A DNA stretch of 14,933 nt, from assembly GCA_004356305.1 (NCBI GenBank), contig SMXJ01000116.1, positions 1-14,933 of the forward strand. The letters run 5' to 3'. Positions within the stretch are counted from its first letter, which is position 1, and the number at the start of each line of letters is the position of its first letter. Below the pieces are notes generated by a model. It worked only from the letters and a program-made list of their open reading frames with translations, made no database searches and was not told where the DNA came from. Both the position numbers and the translations under genes were made by a program. Shown here in pieces: positions 1 through 7,766 of this stretch. Origin of the DNA: Bacteroidota bacterium (GTDB taxonomy: Bacteria > Bacteroidota > Bacteroidia > Flavobacteriales > Flavobacteriaceae).

Positions 1-2340
1 AATATCATCCAATAAATTCCAAATATTCCCTACGTCCACAAAGAAAGCTCCCTTGAAATTCCCTAAAATTGTATAGCGATATTCAACATTAAAAGCAAGC
101 TTAAAGTTTGCTTCGTTGAAGTCTAAAATACTCCCGCTACTACCAGGTCCCAGATCGTATGCTTGCCAACCTCTATTGTCATTAGAACCCCCGGCAAAAT
201 AACTACGGGTAAAAGGGATATTGCTGCTATTTCCATAGGGAATAGCAACTGCGCCGAAGGCGCGTATCGCAATTTTGGAGTTGTTTCCCAAATCCCAGTG
301 TTTGATATAATTGGTTTCGAATTTTACATATTGAGAAAAGACTACCCCGAATAATTTAGATTTGCCATCTTCGGTTTGAGGTAGGTTTGCTACCGATGAC
401 AAAGCGGAAAGTAAATTTCCTGCGAATTCGATTTTCAAGCGAAATCGGGAGAACGAATTATCATAAATGTTTTCACGGCTATCATGAAGCCATGTGAAGT
501 TGGTGGCAAAGATGAGGTTATCTTCGGTCAATCGTTGTTGACGCTGAGTAATGCTATTTACCTCATCAAATACATCCATAGATACATCCAGACCACTATC
601 CGGTTGCAAAACCAAATCGATAAAATCATCAGTCTCCTCAGGAATGCCGAGTTCTTGTGTATCACCTTCAAAGTCGTAACCGGTTTCTATGGCTATTTCG
701 TTGAGACGTTCATAAGATGTTGGGTATACGTTCCAGTAATTTTCTGTGTTGAGATTTCGAACATATTGAACATTTACAAGTTCAAAAGTATTCGTCCTAA
801 TGGTCTTGGGTTTCCACCTGTAACTAAAGACGCCATTGAAATTTTGTTTATCTAATCCTATATTATTCTGTGAATTCATTCCCATGCTCACGGTAGTGAA
901 CGGTGACATATATTTAGGAATAATTTTGTTCGTATTCGCAGGAAAAAGTATCGAAGGAAAGCTAAGTCGTACATCTACCCCAATCTCCGAAGTATTGAAA
1001 AAACTACTATCATTATCTGCATTATCTTTTGAAGAACCCACACTCCCGCGAGCCGAGATCTCAAAATTTTCCGCGCCTTTAAAAACATTTCTAATGAGAA
1101 AAGTACTACTAAAACCTATACCAAATTGTTGAATTGTCGAGGTATAGGTATCAAATTTGAAATCTAACGTATATTTTTTTTTCGGAGTCAATAAAATAGT
1201 GGAGATCAATCCTGTACCTGTAGTATCTCGCGGATCTTCCTGATAGCTTATATTTGGGTATCTAAAATTTTGCAATTCACTTAATTGGCGATAGGTCAAG
1301 GTACGATCTATGTCCTTGAAAATATCTCCCGGAGTGATCGAGATAGCATCCGTAATCGCTTTTGGGCGGTACTTCAATTTTTCGTATCCAAAGAGCTTGT
1401 ACCCCTTATAATCAACCGAATCCGTTATCTTCTTCTCTCGATTACCATACGTATAATCGGTGTAAATTCTTACTTCATTGATCTTATGAATTTGAAATGG
1501 AACTGTTATCGAAGAATCTCCTTTAGAAATTTTTCGGTCGGGAATAATGTAATCAACATGTACTTTATGCCCCGTTCCATTGGTGTCTGCATCAAAACCT
1601 ATATAATCCTGGTCAAAATAGTAAAGACCCGAATTTCGAAATAGAATAGTCAAACGGTCACGTTCGTTAACAAAATCACTTGTATTGTATTGTTTTCCGG
1701 AGATGATAAATGTGCTATTTTTCGACCGTTGATATAGCGAATCGACGATATAGGAGCTTATTTTTTCAGAAATAGAATCGATAAAATAGGGTTGGTTTCT
1801 TTTGATATTGTAAGTAATGGAACCTCTTTTTTCTCTAACGGAATCTTTTATAATAGTATACTTTCCCTCAACATTGAACCATCCTTGTGTGGCGTAGTAC
1901 CGCTTTAACTGATCGATGGATTTTTGACTTCTTTTCTTGTCGATGATAACCGGTGCGCTCCCGGTTCTTTTTAACCAATCGTTAAAATTTGATTTGCTTC
2001 TTCCCAAACCATCCACTTGTTTTTTTGACCATAAATTGTTCAGTTTTTCTTCTCTATTGGGTTTGCGGTCTATCCATGCCTGATAAGTAGAATCCGGATC
2101 GGGTTCGGCAATATTGTAAACATGTAATCCCATTGGAATTCTCAAAATTGGGATCTTAGGATTAGGCTTTTGCGTAAGTAAATTGTAAAGGTCGCTGTCC
2201 TTCATTTTTTTTCCTTCAACGATAATGTTGTTCTCCTCGAGCAGGAGCTCATCATCTTTTAAATGCTTGACTGCATTACAAGAAATGAATAACATCGTTA
2301 ATCCTAAAATTAATGATATTTTTGTGAGGGTTTGAGTCAA
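1..2340 (-). CDS. tamL: TamL-like Omp85 outer-membrane assembly lipoprotein (C-terminus off the left edge)
   Basis: The reverse strand is open without a stop from 2340 to the window edge (780 codons). The start chosen is TTG at 2340, which gives a lipoprotein signal peptide: a basic start, a hydrophobic stretch (ISLILGLTMLFIS) and lipobox LFISC with Cys at about residue 21. The first ATG, at 2295, would leave only five residues before that Cys. Next come N-terminal POTRA-like segments (for example QLKRYYATQGWFN and an NERDRLTILFRNSGLYYFDQ-type stretch), then a 16-stranded-barrel-type region with alternating polar and apolar residues. Near the visible end FAGGSNDNRGW is the equivalent of the Omp85 lid-loop VRGF/RGW motif. 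The family is Omp85 (BamA/TamA); lipidated members in Bacteroidota are called TamL and are thought to work with TamB in outer-membrane biogenesis. Roughly 60-80 residues, mainly the last barrel strands, should lie outside. Family assignment is firm; TamL rather than another D15-family member is inference. Confidence 0.88.
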   Translation of the reverse strand, partial: MTQTLTKISLILGLTMLFISCNAVKHLKDDELLLEENNIIVEGKKMKDSDLYNLLTQKPNPKIPILRIPMGLHVYNIAEPDPDSTYQAWIDRKPNREEKLNNLWSKKQVDGLGRSKSNFNDWLKRTGSAPVIIDKKRSQKSIDQLKRYYATQGWFNVEGKYTIIKDSVREKRGSITYNIKRNQPYFIDSISEKISSYIVDSLYQRSKNSTFIISGKQYNTSDFVNERDRLTILFRNSGLYYFDQDYIGFDADTNGTGHKVHVDYIIPDRKISKGDSSITVPFQIHKINEVRIYTDYTYGNREKKITDSVDYKGYKLFGYEKLKYRPKAITDAISITPGDIFKDIDRTLTYRQLSELQNFRYPNISYQEDPRDTTGTGLISTILLTPKKKYTLDFKFDTYTSTIQQFGIGFSSTFLIRNVFKGAENFEISARGSVGSSKDNADNDSSFFNTSEIGVDVRLSFPSILFPANTNKIIPKYMSPFTTVSMGMNSQNNIGLDKQNFNGVFSYRWKPKTIRTNTFELVNVQYVRNLNTENYWNVYPTSYERLNEIAIETGYDFEGDTQELGIPEETDDFIDLVLQPDSGLDVSMDVFDEVNSITQRQQRLTEDNLIFATNFTWLHDSRENIYDNSFSRFRLKIEFAGNLLSALSSVANLPQTEDGKSKLFGVVFSQYVKFETNYIKHWDLGNNSKIAIRAFGAVAIPYGNSSNIPFTRSYFAGGSNDNRGWQAYDLGPGSSGSILDFNEANFKLAFNVEYRYTILGNFKGAFFVDVGNIWNLLDDI
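2317..2324 (+). promoter_or_regulatory. Putative -7 element for the RNA methyltransferase gene
   Basis: TATTTTTG on the plus strand matches TAnnTTTG. It sits inside the 5' coding part of tamL, and transcription from it would begin near 2330, leaving about 45 nt of leader before the TTG at 2377. I see no clear -33 TTG at the right distance. The position favours the 2377 start over the longer reading frame opening at 2332, which would be almost leaderless. Confidence 0.35.
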
Positions 2341-2361
2341 AGGGTCGATGTTTCTCAAATT

Positions 2362-2369
2362 CAAAAATA
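2362..2369 (-). promoter_or_regulatory. Putative -7 element of the tamL promoter
   Basis: Reading the minus strand, TATTTTTG matches the Bacteroidota -7 consensus TAnnTTTG. It lies about 20 nt upstream of the TTG start at 2340, so transcription would begin near 2356. A TTTG (minus strand, 2395-2392) lies 22 nt further upstream and could be the -33 element. The match is short and in AT-rich DNA, so chance is possible. Confidence 0.4.
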
Positions 2370-2376
2370 CTATATT

Positions 2377-3135
2377 TTGATAAGCAAAAGCCAAATAAAA
2401 TTAATAACAAGCCTGCAACAAAACAAGAACCGAAATAAAACCGGGCTTTTCGTTGCAGAAGGCCCTAAAATTATCAAAGACTTATTAAAAGCGGGACTGC
2501 AATTACATTCTTTGTTTTCTTCCACTTCATTTAATGCTTCAGGCGACATCCGGAGCGATGAGCTCTCAGGTTTTTCTGATAATATGATCCTTGTTTCTCA
2601 AATTAAACTTCAAAAAATAAGCGCTTTAAAGACGGCAAATACGATGCTAGCCGTGTTTCATATTCCGAAGAAAAAGGAAATTTCACAAAACGGATTGCAA
2701 CTGGCGTTAGATGGAGTCCGGGATCCAGGGAATTTAGGTACGATCATTAGGTTGTGTGATTGGTTTGGAGTCACACACCTCATTTGTTCTCAGGACACGG
2801 TGGATTGCTACAATTCAAAAGTAGTTCAGGCTACCATGGGTTCTATCGCTCGTGTCACGATTTCATATGTGGACCTTGAGGCACATTTTCAGCATACGGA
2901 TTTACCTATTTATGTCGCTGTTATGGATGGTGAAAGTATATATGAGGAAACACTACCGGAGGAAGCGATTTTAGTCATGGGGAACGAAGCCAATGGAATT
3001 TCTCCTAACTTAACATCTCTGATCCAGAAAAAAATAACCATCCCGAATTTCCGCAAAAAAGATACGGCCGAAAGTTTAAATGTCGCTACAGCTGTAGGAA
3101 TCCTATTAAGTGAATTTAGACGAAACGGAAGTTAG
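2377..3135 (+). CDS. SpoU/TrmH-family RNA 2'-O-methyltransferase
   Basis: This SPOUT (alpha/beta knot) enzyme would use SAM to methylate a ribose 2'-OH in rRNA or tRNA. With the TTG start at 2377 it is 252 residues. The N-terminus (ISKSQIKLITSLQQ, then LFVAEGPKII) is the RlmB/TsnR-like substrate-binding domain. The three SpoU motifs follow in order: RDPGNLGTIIR at about residues 115-125 (Asn and Arg of motif 1), LVMGNEANGIS at 199-209, and ESLNVATAVGIL at 232-243, which forms the SAM-binding knot. The frame stays open upstream to a TTG at 2332, but those residues are not like the family and overlap tamL; the ISKSQIK start is typical of flavobacterial homologues. It is divergent from tamL and convergent with porT. 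The exact target nucleotide cannot be told from sequence. Confidence 0.9.
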   Translation: MISKSQIKLITSLQQNKNRNKTGLFVAEGPKIIKDLLKAGLQLHSLFSSTSFNASGDIRSDELSGFSDNMILVSQIKLQKISALKTANTMLAVFHIPKKKEISQNGLQLALDGVRDPGNLGTIIRLCDWFGVTHLICSQDTVDCYNSKVVQATMGSIARVTISYVDLEAHFQHTDLPIYVAVMDGESIYEETLPEEAILVMGNEANGISPNLTSLIQKKITIPNFRKKDTAESLNVATAVGILLSEFRRNGS

Positions 3136-3187
3136 TATGATAGAGTGCTACCGTTTATAATATTGTGAGTAAAATTTACAATTAAAA

Positions 3188-3208
3188 ATTCAATTAACAA
3201 TTTTGAAT
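3188..3208. terminator. Weak AT-rich inverted repeat between convergent genes
   Basis: ATTCAA (3188-3193) and TTGAAT (3203-3208) form a 6-bp stem with a 9-nt loop in the 96-nt gap between the convergent methyltransferase and porT genes. There is no GC-rich stem. It could be a poor bidirectional terminator or chance in AT-rich DNA. Confidence 0.15.
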
Positions 3209-3231
3209 ATTTATTCTAATCCACTCAAGTA

Positions 3232-3939
3232 CTATTGAAAGGTAAAGTTGACAATAATACCTCGGGTCGCCAGGTCTTTAATGTTGGAAGTCCAGGGACT
3301 ATTTGGGTCGTCATCGGGAACAAGCTCATTGCTGGATGCAAAAATTCCTCTGATAGATGGAGTGAATTTAAAATAAAACAGGTATAGATCAATACCAAAA
3401 CCAAGCTCCAGGTAATTGGTCCCACTGGTCATTCTGAATTGCCCTTCATTATTGTCTTCAGGATTATTCTCATTACTGCTCAAGTTGAACGATTGCGACA
3501 CACCGACAACAATAAACGGCTTGACATTATTCAGTCTTTTGGTGGAAAATTTGACCAATAACGGGACGTGAATATAGGTGGATTTCACATTTCTAAGCGC
3601 ATCTCTGTCTTCTGTAAAATTTGGGAATATCAAGTTTCGCTGCGTAAAATACAGTCCCGGTTCCAGACGTAAATTGATGTATTTGCTAATGCGCATATCC
3701 CCTATAAGTCCAACGTTGAAACCACCCTGAGTATCTACCAGAATATCGGTATTGGCATCGGTATCTTGGTTTTTATATTCAAATTTGAAATCGTAACTGT
3801 TAAAACCTAGAAAATAGCCCCACGAGAGAAATCGATTGTCAAATGTTTCAAGATTTGCGAGTCTCTCTTTACTAAATAATTGTGCCTGTACACTTTGCAC
3901 GAACAGTAAAAAACCCAACATAAAAATAAGTTTCTTCAT
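3232..3939 (-). CDS. porT: Type IX secretion / gliding protein PorT (SprT)
   Basis: A 235-residue outer-membrane beta-barrel protein. Residues 1-19 are a clear signal peptide ending in VQA, cleaved before Gln20. The mature protein begins with a short charged stretch (KERLANLETFDNRF) and then GYFLGFNSYDFKFEY, the start characteristic of PorT. It continues with alternating strands (LRLEPGLYF, THIPL-like IHVPLLVKF, PFIVVGVS, YLELGFGIDLYLFYFKFTPSI) and ends in a terminal aromatic strand, IIVNFTFQ. Length fits PorT (about 240 residues). PorT is a component needed for T9SS function and, in gliding flavobacteria, for motility. Its place directly after ubiE with a 2-nt gap is a common arrangement in Bacteroidota and supports PorT over a generic outer-membrane beta-barrel. 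A predicted T9SS cargo protein is encoded 8 kb away at 11753-14101. Confidence 0.85.
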   Translation of the reverse strand: MKKLIFMLGFLLFVQSVQAQLFSKERLANLETFDNRFLSWGYFLGFNSYDFKFEYKNQDTDANTDILVDTQGGFNVGLIGDMRISKYINLRLEPGLYFTQRNLIFPNFTEDRDALRNVKSTYIHVPLLVKFSTKRLNNVKPFIVVGVSQSFNLSSNENNPEDNNEGQFRMTSGTNYLELGFGIDLYLFYFKFTPSIRGIFASSNELVPDDDPNSPWTSNIKDLATRGIIVNFTFQ

Positions 3940-3941
3940 AA

Positions 3942-4679
3942 TTATTTGGTAGCGGTGTAAATGGTAGCTACACCAAAAGATTGCGGTTTATTTTCAACCT
4001 CTATAAACCCGATTTTCTTTAAAATATTGTTGAGTTTCTCCCCAAATGGAAAAACTGACGCGCTCTTGCCAAGATATGCATAGGCTACCCGGTCTTTCGA
4101 AAATAGTCTCCCTATAACAGGCAATATTCCCCTGATGTACATATAATATCCTTGCTTCCAGGGAAAATGAGTAGGAACCGAGGTTTCCAAGATCACGAAA
4201 TGACCACCCGGTACCATAACTCTGTAAATTTCTGAAAGACCTTTCTCCAAATTCTCAAAATTTCGTATTCCGAAGGAAACCGTGATAGCCTCAAACGAAT
4301 TATCGGGAAAATGCAGCGCTTCACTGTCCCCCTTTACAAATTCGAGCGTATCATTCAATTCCGAATTTGCTACTTTCTTCCTGGCGATCGATAGCATTCC
4401 TTCACTAAGGTCCAATCCTACGATTTTTTCAGCATCGGTCTTTTTAGCGAATTGAATGGCGAGATCTCCGGTACCTGTAGCAATATCGAGAATGGTTTTC
4501 GGCTTGTGTTCTGCTATGAGATTCAACACTTTTTTACGCCATTTCACATCGATACCTAAAGAAATTATGCGATTGAGACTATCATAGTTCCCGGAAATTG
4601 TATCAAACATTTTCTCAACCTGCTGTTTTTTCCCGGTATTCGAATCTTTATAAGGTGTGACTTTTTCCTCCATAGCCAA
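3942..4679 (-). CDS. ubiE: Demethylmenaquinone methyltransferase UbiE/MenG
   Basis: A class I SAM-dependent C-methyltransferase of 245 residues, the normal family length. It carries out the last step of menaquinone synthesis, methylating demethylmenaquinone; Bacteroidota use menaquinone, so MenG is the working role. Visible features are the VEKMFDTISGNYDSLNR entry motif (residues 21-37), the SAM motif DIATGTGDLA (65-74), the acidic GLD at 88-90 that binds the ribose, the UbiE signature SFGIRNFENLEKGL (135-148), and RVMVPGGHFVILE (153-165). The start is ATG at 4679; an in-frame ATG two codons later is equally possible, and an AGGAG lies upstream. It is first in an operon with porT and diverges from trkA across 227 nt. 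Confidence 0.95.
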   Translation of the reverse strand: MAMEEKVTPYKDSNTGKKQQVEKMFDTISGNYDSLNRIISLGIDVKWRKKVLNLIAEHKPKTILDIATGTGDLAIQFAKKTDAEKIVGLDLSEGMLSIARKKVANSELNDTLEFVKGDSEALHFPDNSFEAITVSFGIRNFENLEKGLSEIYRVMVPGGHFVILETSVPTHFPWKQGYYMYIRGILPVIGRLFSKDRVAYAYLGKSASVFPFGEKLNNILKKIGFIEVENKPQSFGVATIYTATK

Positions 4680-4708
4680 TTAACTCCTGCCTTCCTTTGA
4701 CAAGGGTG

Positions 4709-4716
4709 CAAAGCTA
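4709..4716 (-). promoter_or_regulatory. Putative -7 element of the ubiE-porT operon
   Basis: On the minus strand this reads TAGCTTTG, an exact match to TAnnTTTG. It ends 29 nt before the ubiE ATG, a normal distance for a short leader. I see no good -33 TTG about 19 nt upstream. Confidence 0.5.
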
Positions 4717-4849
4717 ATTATTTTTAGATTAAATGTTGAGGTGTTGAGCAGTTTATAAGATTGAATTTAATGTAATTCTCACTTTCAAGGGTAAATTTAG
4801 CCATGCTTGTTGTTAATGGTCGTATTTATACAGTTTTAACCACTGCCCG

Positions 4850-4868
4850 ATTTGAAGTTTTTTCAAAT
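4850..4868. repeat. Inverted repeat overlapping the trkA promoter, candidate operator
   Basis: ATTTGAA (4850-4856) and TTCAAAT (4862-4868) are perfect 7-bp arms around a 5-nt centre. The left arm contains the presumed -33 TTTG of the trkA promoter and the right arm fills the spacer, so a protein bound here would block the promoter. The binding factor is unknown, and an AT-rich dyad can arise by chance. Confidence 0.35.
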
Positions 4869-4881
4869 TTACTTACCTTTG
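4851..4881 (+). promoter_or_regulatory. Promoter of trkA-trkH
   Basis: TTTG at 4851-4854 and TACCTTTG at 4874-4881 are separated by 19 nt, matching the Bacteroidota promoter form TTTG-N19-TAnnTTTG. The -7 element ends 25 nt before the trkA ATG. This is the best promoter in the window, since both elements and the spacing agree. Confidence 0.65.
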
Positions 4882-4906
4882 TACAACTTATCGCTTACTT
4901 AAATAT

Positions 4907-6256
4907 ATGAAAATTATTATTGCCGGTGCCGGCGAAGTAGGATTTCATCTAGCAAAACTCCTTTCTTACGAGTCCCAGGATATCACACTTATTGATCCCA
5001 ACAGAGAATCCCTTGCCTATGCGGATACACATCTGGATATTCGTGTGGTTCGTGGCGACGCCACATCAATTTCGGTATTGAAAGATTCTAAAGTAAATAG
5101 AACCGATTTAGTCGTTGCGGTCACTTCTACAGAAACTACTAATATTACAGTATGTGTATTGGCTAAACAATTGGGTGCTAAACGAACGATCGCCCGCATT
5201 AATAATGTAGAATTTATCAACAATAAAGACGAAGTAGGTTTTACCAAATTTGGGATTGACGAGCTAATTTCTCCTGAATCTCTGGCTTCTGCCGAAATTC
5301 AATTACTCCTCAACCACAGTGGTTTTAACCATACGTATGAATTTGAAGGCGGTGCTTTAACTATGATTGGTCTGGACCTTGCTCGTACGGCTGCTTTTGT
5401 TGGTAAAACCGTAAAAGAAGTGGGATTACAGTATCCCGATCTTAAATATGTACCTATTGCCATACAACGTTTTGGTACTCAGTATACCATAATACCAAGA
5501 GGGGATACAATGTTTAAAGAGGGCGATCAAGTTTATTTTACTACCATAGAAACCAGCGTAGAACTAATCCTTAAAATCGCAGGGAAAGTAAAGGAGGATA
5601 TCAAAAATGTCATGATATTAGGCGGGAGCAGCATCGGTTATAAAACGGCCAAAGAGTTATGTAAAGGTAAATTCAAAGTAAAGTTGATTGAAAGTAACAA
5701 AGAAAAAGCCTTTGAAATAGCCGATGATATCCCAAATTGTTTGGTGATTCATGGGGATGGTAGAAATGTAGAACTGCTTCAAGAAGAATCTATACAAGAT
5801 ATGGATGCGTTTATTTCGGTTACAGGTAATAGCGAGACAAATATTATGTCCTGTTTAGTGGCGAAATCCAAAGGAGTAAAGAAAACCATCGCTTTGGTTG
5901 AGAATATGGATTATTTTCAGCTGTCACACTCCATAGGTATCGATACTTTAATTAATAAGAAATTACTGGCGGCCAATAACATATTCCGTCACGTACGTAA
6001 AGGTGATATTGTTGCCATGACAATGCTCAATAATATGAATGCCGAATTGTTGGAGTTCATCGTATCGTCTTCTTCCAAAGTGTGTGATAAAGTTATCCGT
6101 GACATCGATTTCCCACGTTCTGCTATTATAGGTGGTGTTATTCGTGATGGTGTTGGGATGATCGCTTTGGGAGATTTTGAAATAAAAAGCGGTGACAGAA
6201 TTGTAGTATGTAGTCTTCCAAAATCCATTAAAAAGGTGGAGAAACTCTTTGTGTAA
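4907..6256 (+). CDS. trkA: Trk potassium-uptake regulatory subunit TrkA
   Basis: A 449-residue cytoplasmic protein that gates the TrkH potassium channel through nucleotide binding. It has the full two-fold architecture of TrkA: RCK-N domain 1 with the dinucleotide motif GAGEVG (residues 7-12) and ribose-binding Asp30 (TLID), RCK-C 1 at about 141-225, RCK-N domain 2 with GGSSIG (239-244) and Glu262 (KLIES), and RCK-C 2 at about 370-449. Further conserved stretches are RGDATS (49-54) and its counterpart HGDGRN (282-287). The second glycine motif departs from GxGxxG (first Gly kept, middle position Ser), which may mean altered nucleotide binding there. The stop codon overlaps the trkH ATG by one base (TAATG), so the two are probably translationally coupled and made together. 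Confidence 0.95.
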   Translation: MKIIIAGAGEVGFHLAKLLSYESQDITLIDPNRESLAYADTHLDIRVVRGDATSISVLKDSKVNRTDLVVAVTSTETTNITVCVLAKQLGAKRTIARINNVEFINNKDEVGFTKFGIDELISPESLASAEIQLLLNHSGFNHTYEFEGGALTMIGLDLARTAAFVGKTVKEVGLQYPDLKYVPIAIQRFGTQYTIIPRGDTMFKEGDQVYFTTIETSVELILKIAGKVKEDIKNVMILGGSSIGYKTAKELCKGKFKVKLIESNKEKAFEIADDIPNCLVIHGDGRNVELLQEESIQDMDAFISVTGNSETNIMSCLVAKSKGVKKTIALVENMDYFQLSHSIGIDTLINKKLLAANNIFRHVRKGDIVAMTMLNNMNAELLEFIVSSSSKVCDKVIRDIDFPRSAIIGGVIRDGVGMIALGDFEIKSGDRIVVCSLPKSIKKVEKLFV

Positions 6257-7761
6257 TGGGATCGGTTTCCAGACTAAATTATAAGATCATTTTCCATCTC
6301 ATGGGACTGTTGTTGTTGGTGAATGGTGGCTTTATGTTGATTGCTTCTATCTTCAGCTTTGTATATAAAGATGGAGTAGGGAAAGAAATGGTTTTAGCGG
6401 GATTGGTGACCTTGACCAGTGGCGGCGTTATTATGCTGCTCACCCGTAATCACAAAAAAGAATTGGACAAGCGCGACGGATACATAATTGTCACATTTGG
6501 TTGGATTTTTATGTCGTTTGCTGGGACGTTACCTTATATCTTCACAGGTGTTATTCCAAGTTTTACCAATGCTTTTTTTGAAACTATGAGCGGATACACC
6601 ACTACTGGCGCCTCCATTTTAAACGATATAGAAAGTTTACCAGAGGGTGTCCTTTTATGGCGTAGTATCACACAATGGATAGGGGGTATGGGAATAATCG
6701 TGCTTGCGATCGCCATTTTACCATTATTGGGAATAGGAGGAATGCAACTGTTCGCTGCTGAAGCACCCGGCCCGGGAGGTGATAAATTACACCCTCGAAT
6801 TACCGATACTGCCAAACGTTTATGGCTTATCTATGTTGGGTATACAATTGTCGAAACAATTATGTTACAAGTAGCCGGAATGAGCTTTTTCGATGCTATT
6901 AATCACTCTTTAACTACCTTGAGTACCGGAGGATTTTCTACTAAAAATGAAAATATTGCACATTGGAATGGACAACCTCTTATCCAATACATTATCATGA
7001 TATTCATGTTTTTGGCGGGGACCAATTTTGTATTGAGCTATTTTGCGTTTAAAACCAAATTCGGTAAAATATTAAAAGATGAGGAATTTAAAACCTATAC
7101 ATTCATTATCATTGGACTGGCACTGACCGCTATACTTTTTATTTATTTTAAAGCCGATACTGCAACATCCGTAGTAAACCATCCAATGGTATTTGGAAAG
7201 TTTGAAAGCGCCGTTCGACATGGGTTGTTTCAAGTGTTGGCTGTTGTAACTACCACTGGTTTTGTCTCAGCCGATTTTACTGCCTGGACATCTTTTCTCA
7301 CAATTTTATTCTTCGGAATGATGTTTTTAGGTGGATCCGCCGGATCTACAGCAGGAGGAATTAAAATAATGAGGCATATAATTATGATCAAGAACGGCTT
7401 GCTGGAGTTTAAACGAACCTTGCACCCAAGTGCAATATTACCCGCTCGCTATAATAAAAGGTCAGTGCAACAGCCCATTGTATTTAATATTCTGGGGTTT
7501 TTTATTCTTTATATGCTTACATTCATAATTGGTGTGCTGGTCTTTTCCGCACTAGGACTTGATTTTGAAACTGCTTTAGGAGGAGCTGCTTCTTCACTTG
7601 GAAACGTGGGACCGGCAATTGGTGATTTGGGTCCTGTTGACAATTATGGAGCGCTGCCTGCAGCGGCCAAGTGGTGGGCCACTTTATTAATGCTTGTCGG
7701 AAGATTAGAATTATTTACAGTATTGATCCTAATTACTCCCTTCTTCTGGAGAAATAGATAG
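6256..7761 (+). CDS. trkH: Trk potassium-uptake membrane subunit TrkH
   Basis: A 501-residue inner-membrane protein of the TrkH/KtrB/HKT superfamily, with four M1-pore-M2 repeats and about 10 hydrophobic helices. The four selectivity-filter loops are visible: GYTTTGAS (residues 113-120), TLSTGGFS (221-228), TTTGFVS (332-338) and GNVGP (449-453). The filter glycines of all four are present, as expected for a potassium-conducting channel. Also seen are WIGGMGIIV (141-149), SAGSTAGGIK (361-370) near the intramembrane gating loop, and the C-terminal GRLELFTVLIL (482-492), a common TrkH ending. Expression is tied to trkA by the 1-nt overlap. Together they form the Trk uptake system. The gene ends 5 nt from the convergent ompA-like gene, with no room for a terminator between them. 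Confidence 0.95.
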   Translation: MGSVSRLNYKIIFHLMGLLLLVNGGFMLIASIFSFVYKDGVGKEMVLAGLVTLTSGGVIMLLTRNHKKELDKRDGYIIVTFGWIFMSFAGTLPYIFTGVIPSFTNAFFETMSGYTTTGASILNDIESLPEGVLLWRSITQWIGGMGIIVLAIAILPLLGIGGMQLFAAEAPGPGGDKLHPRITDTAKRLWLIYVGYTIVETIMLQVAGMSFFDAINHSLTTLSTGGFSTKNENIAHWNGQPLIQYIIMIFMFLAGTNFVLSYFAFKTKFGKILKDEEFKTYTFIIIGLALTAILFIYFKADTATSVVNHPMVFGKFESAVRHGLFQVLAVVTTTGFVSADFTAWTSFLTILFFGMMFLGGSAGSTAGGIKIMRHIIMIKNGLLEFKRTLHPSAILPARYNKRSVQQPIVFNILGFFILYMLTFIIGVLVFSALGLDFETALGGAASSLGNVGPAIGDLGPVDNYGALPAAAKWWATLLMLVGRLELFTVLILITPFFWRNR

Positions 7762-7766
7762 GATCA

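Noticed and set aside
163..1644. Several plus-strand open frames of 63-123 codons opposite tamL
   Set aside because: They lie antisense to a continuous, family-matching Omp85 reading frame, show no recognisable domain, and have membrane-protein-like composition only as the complement of barrel codons.
2332..2376. Extra 15 N-terminal codons of the methyltransferase from TTG 2332
   Set aside because: They do not resemble the family N-terminus, overlap tamL and would make the transcript nearly leaderless from the -7 element at 2317-2324.
4680..4906. Possible small RNA or small gene in the 227-nt ubiE-trkA gap
   Set aside because: Apart from the two divergent promoters and the dyad I found no convincing open frame, stable stem or terminator.
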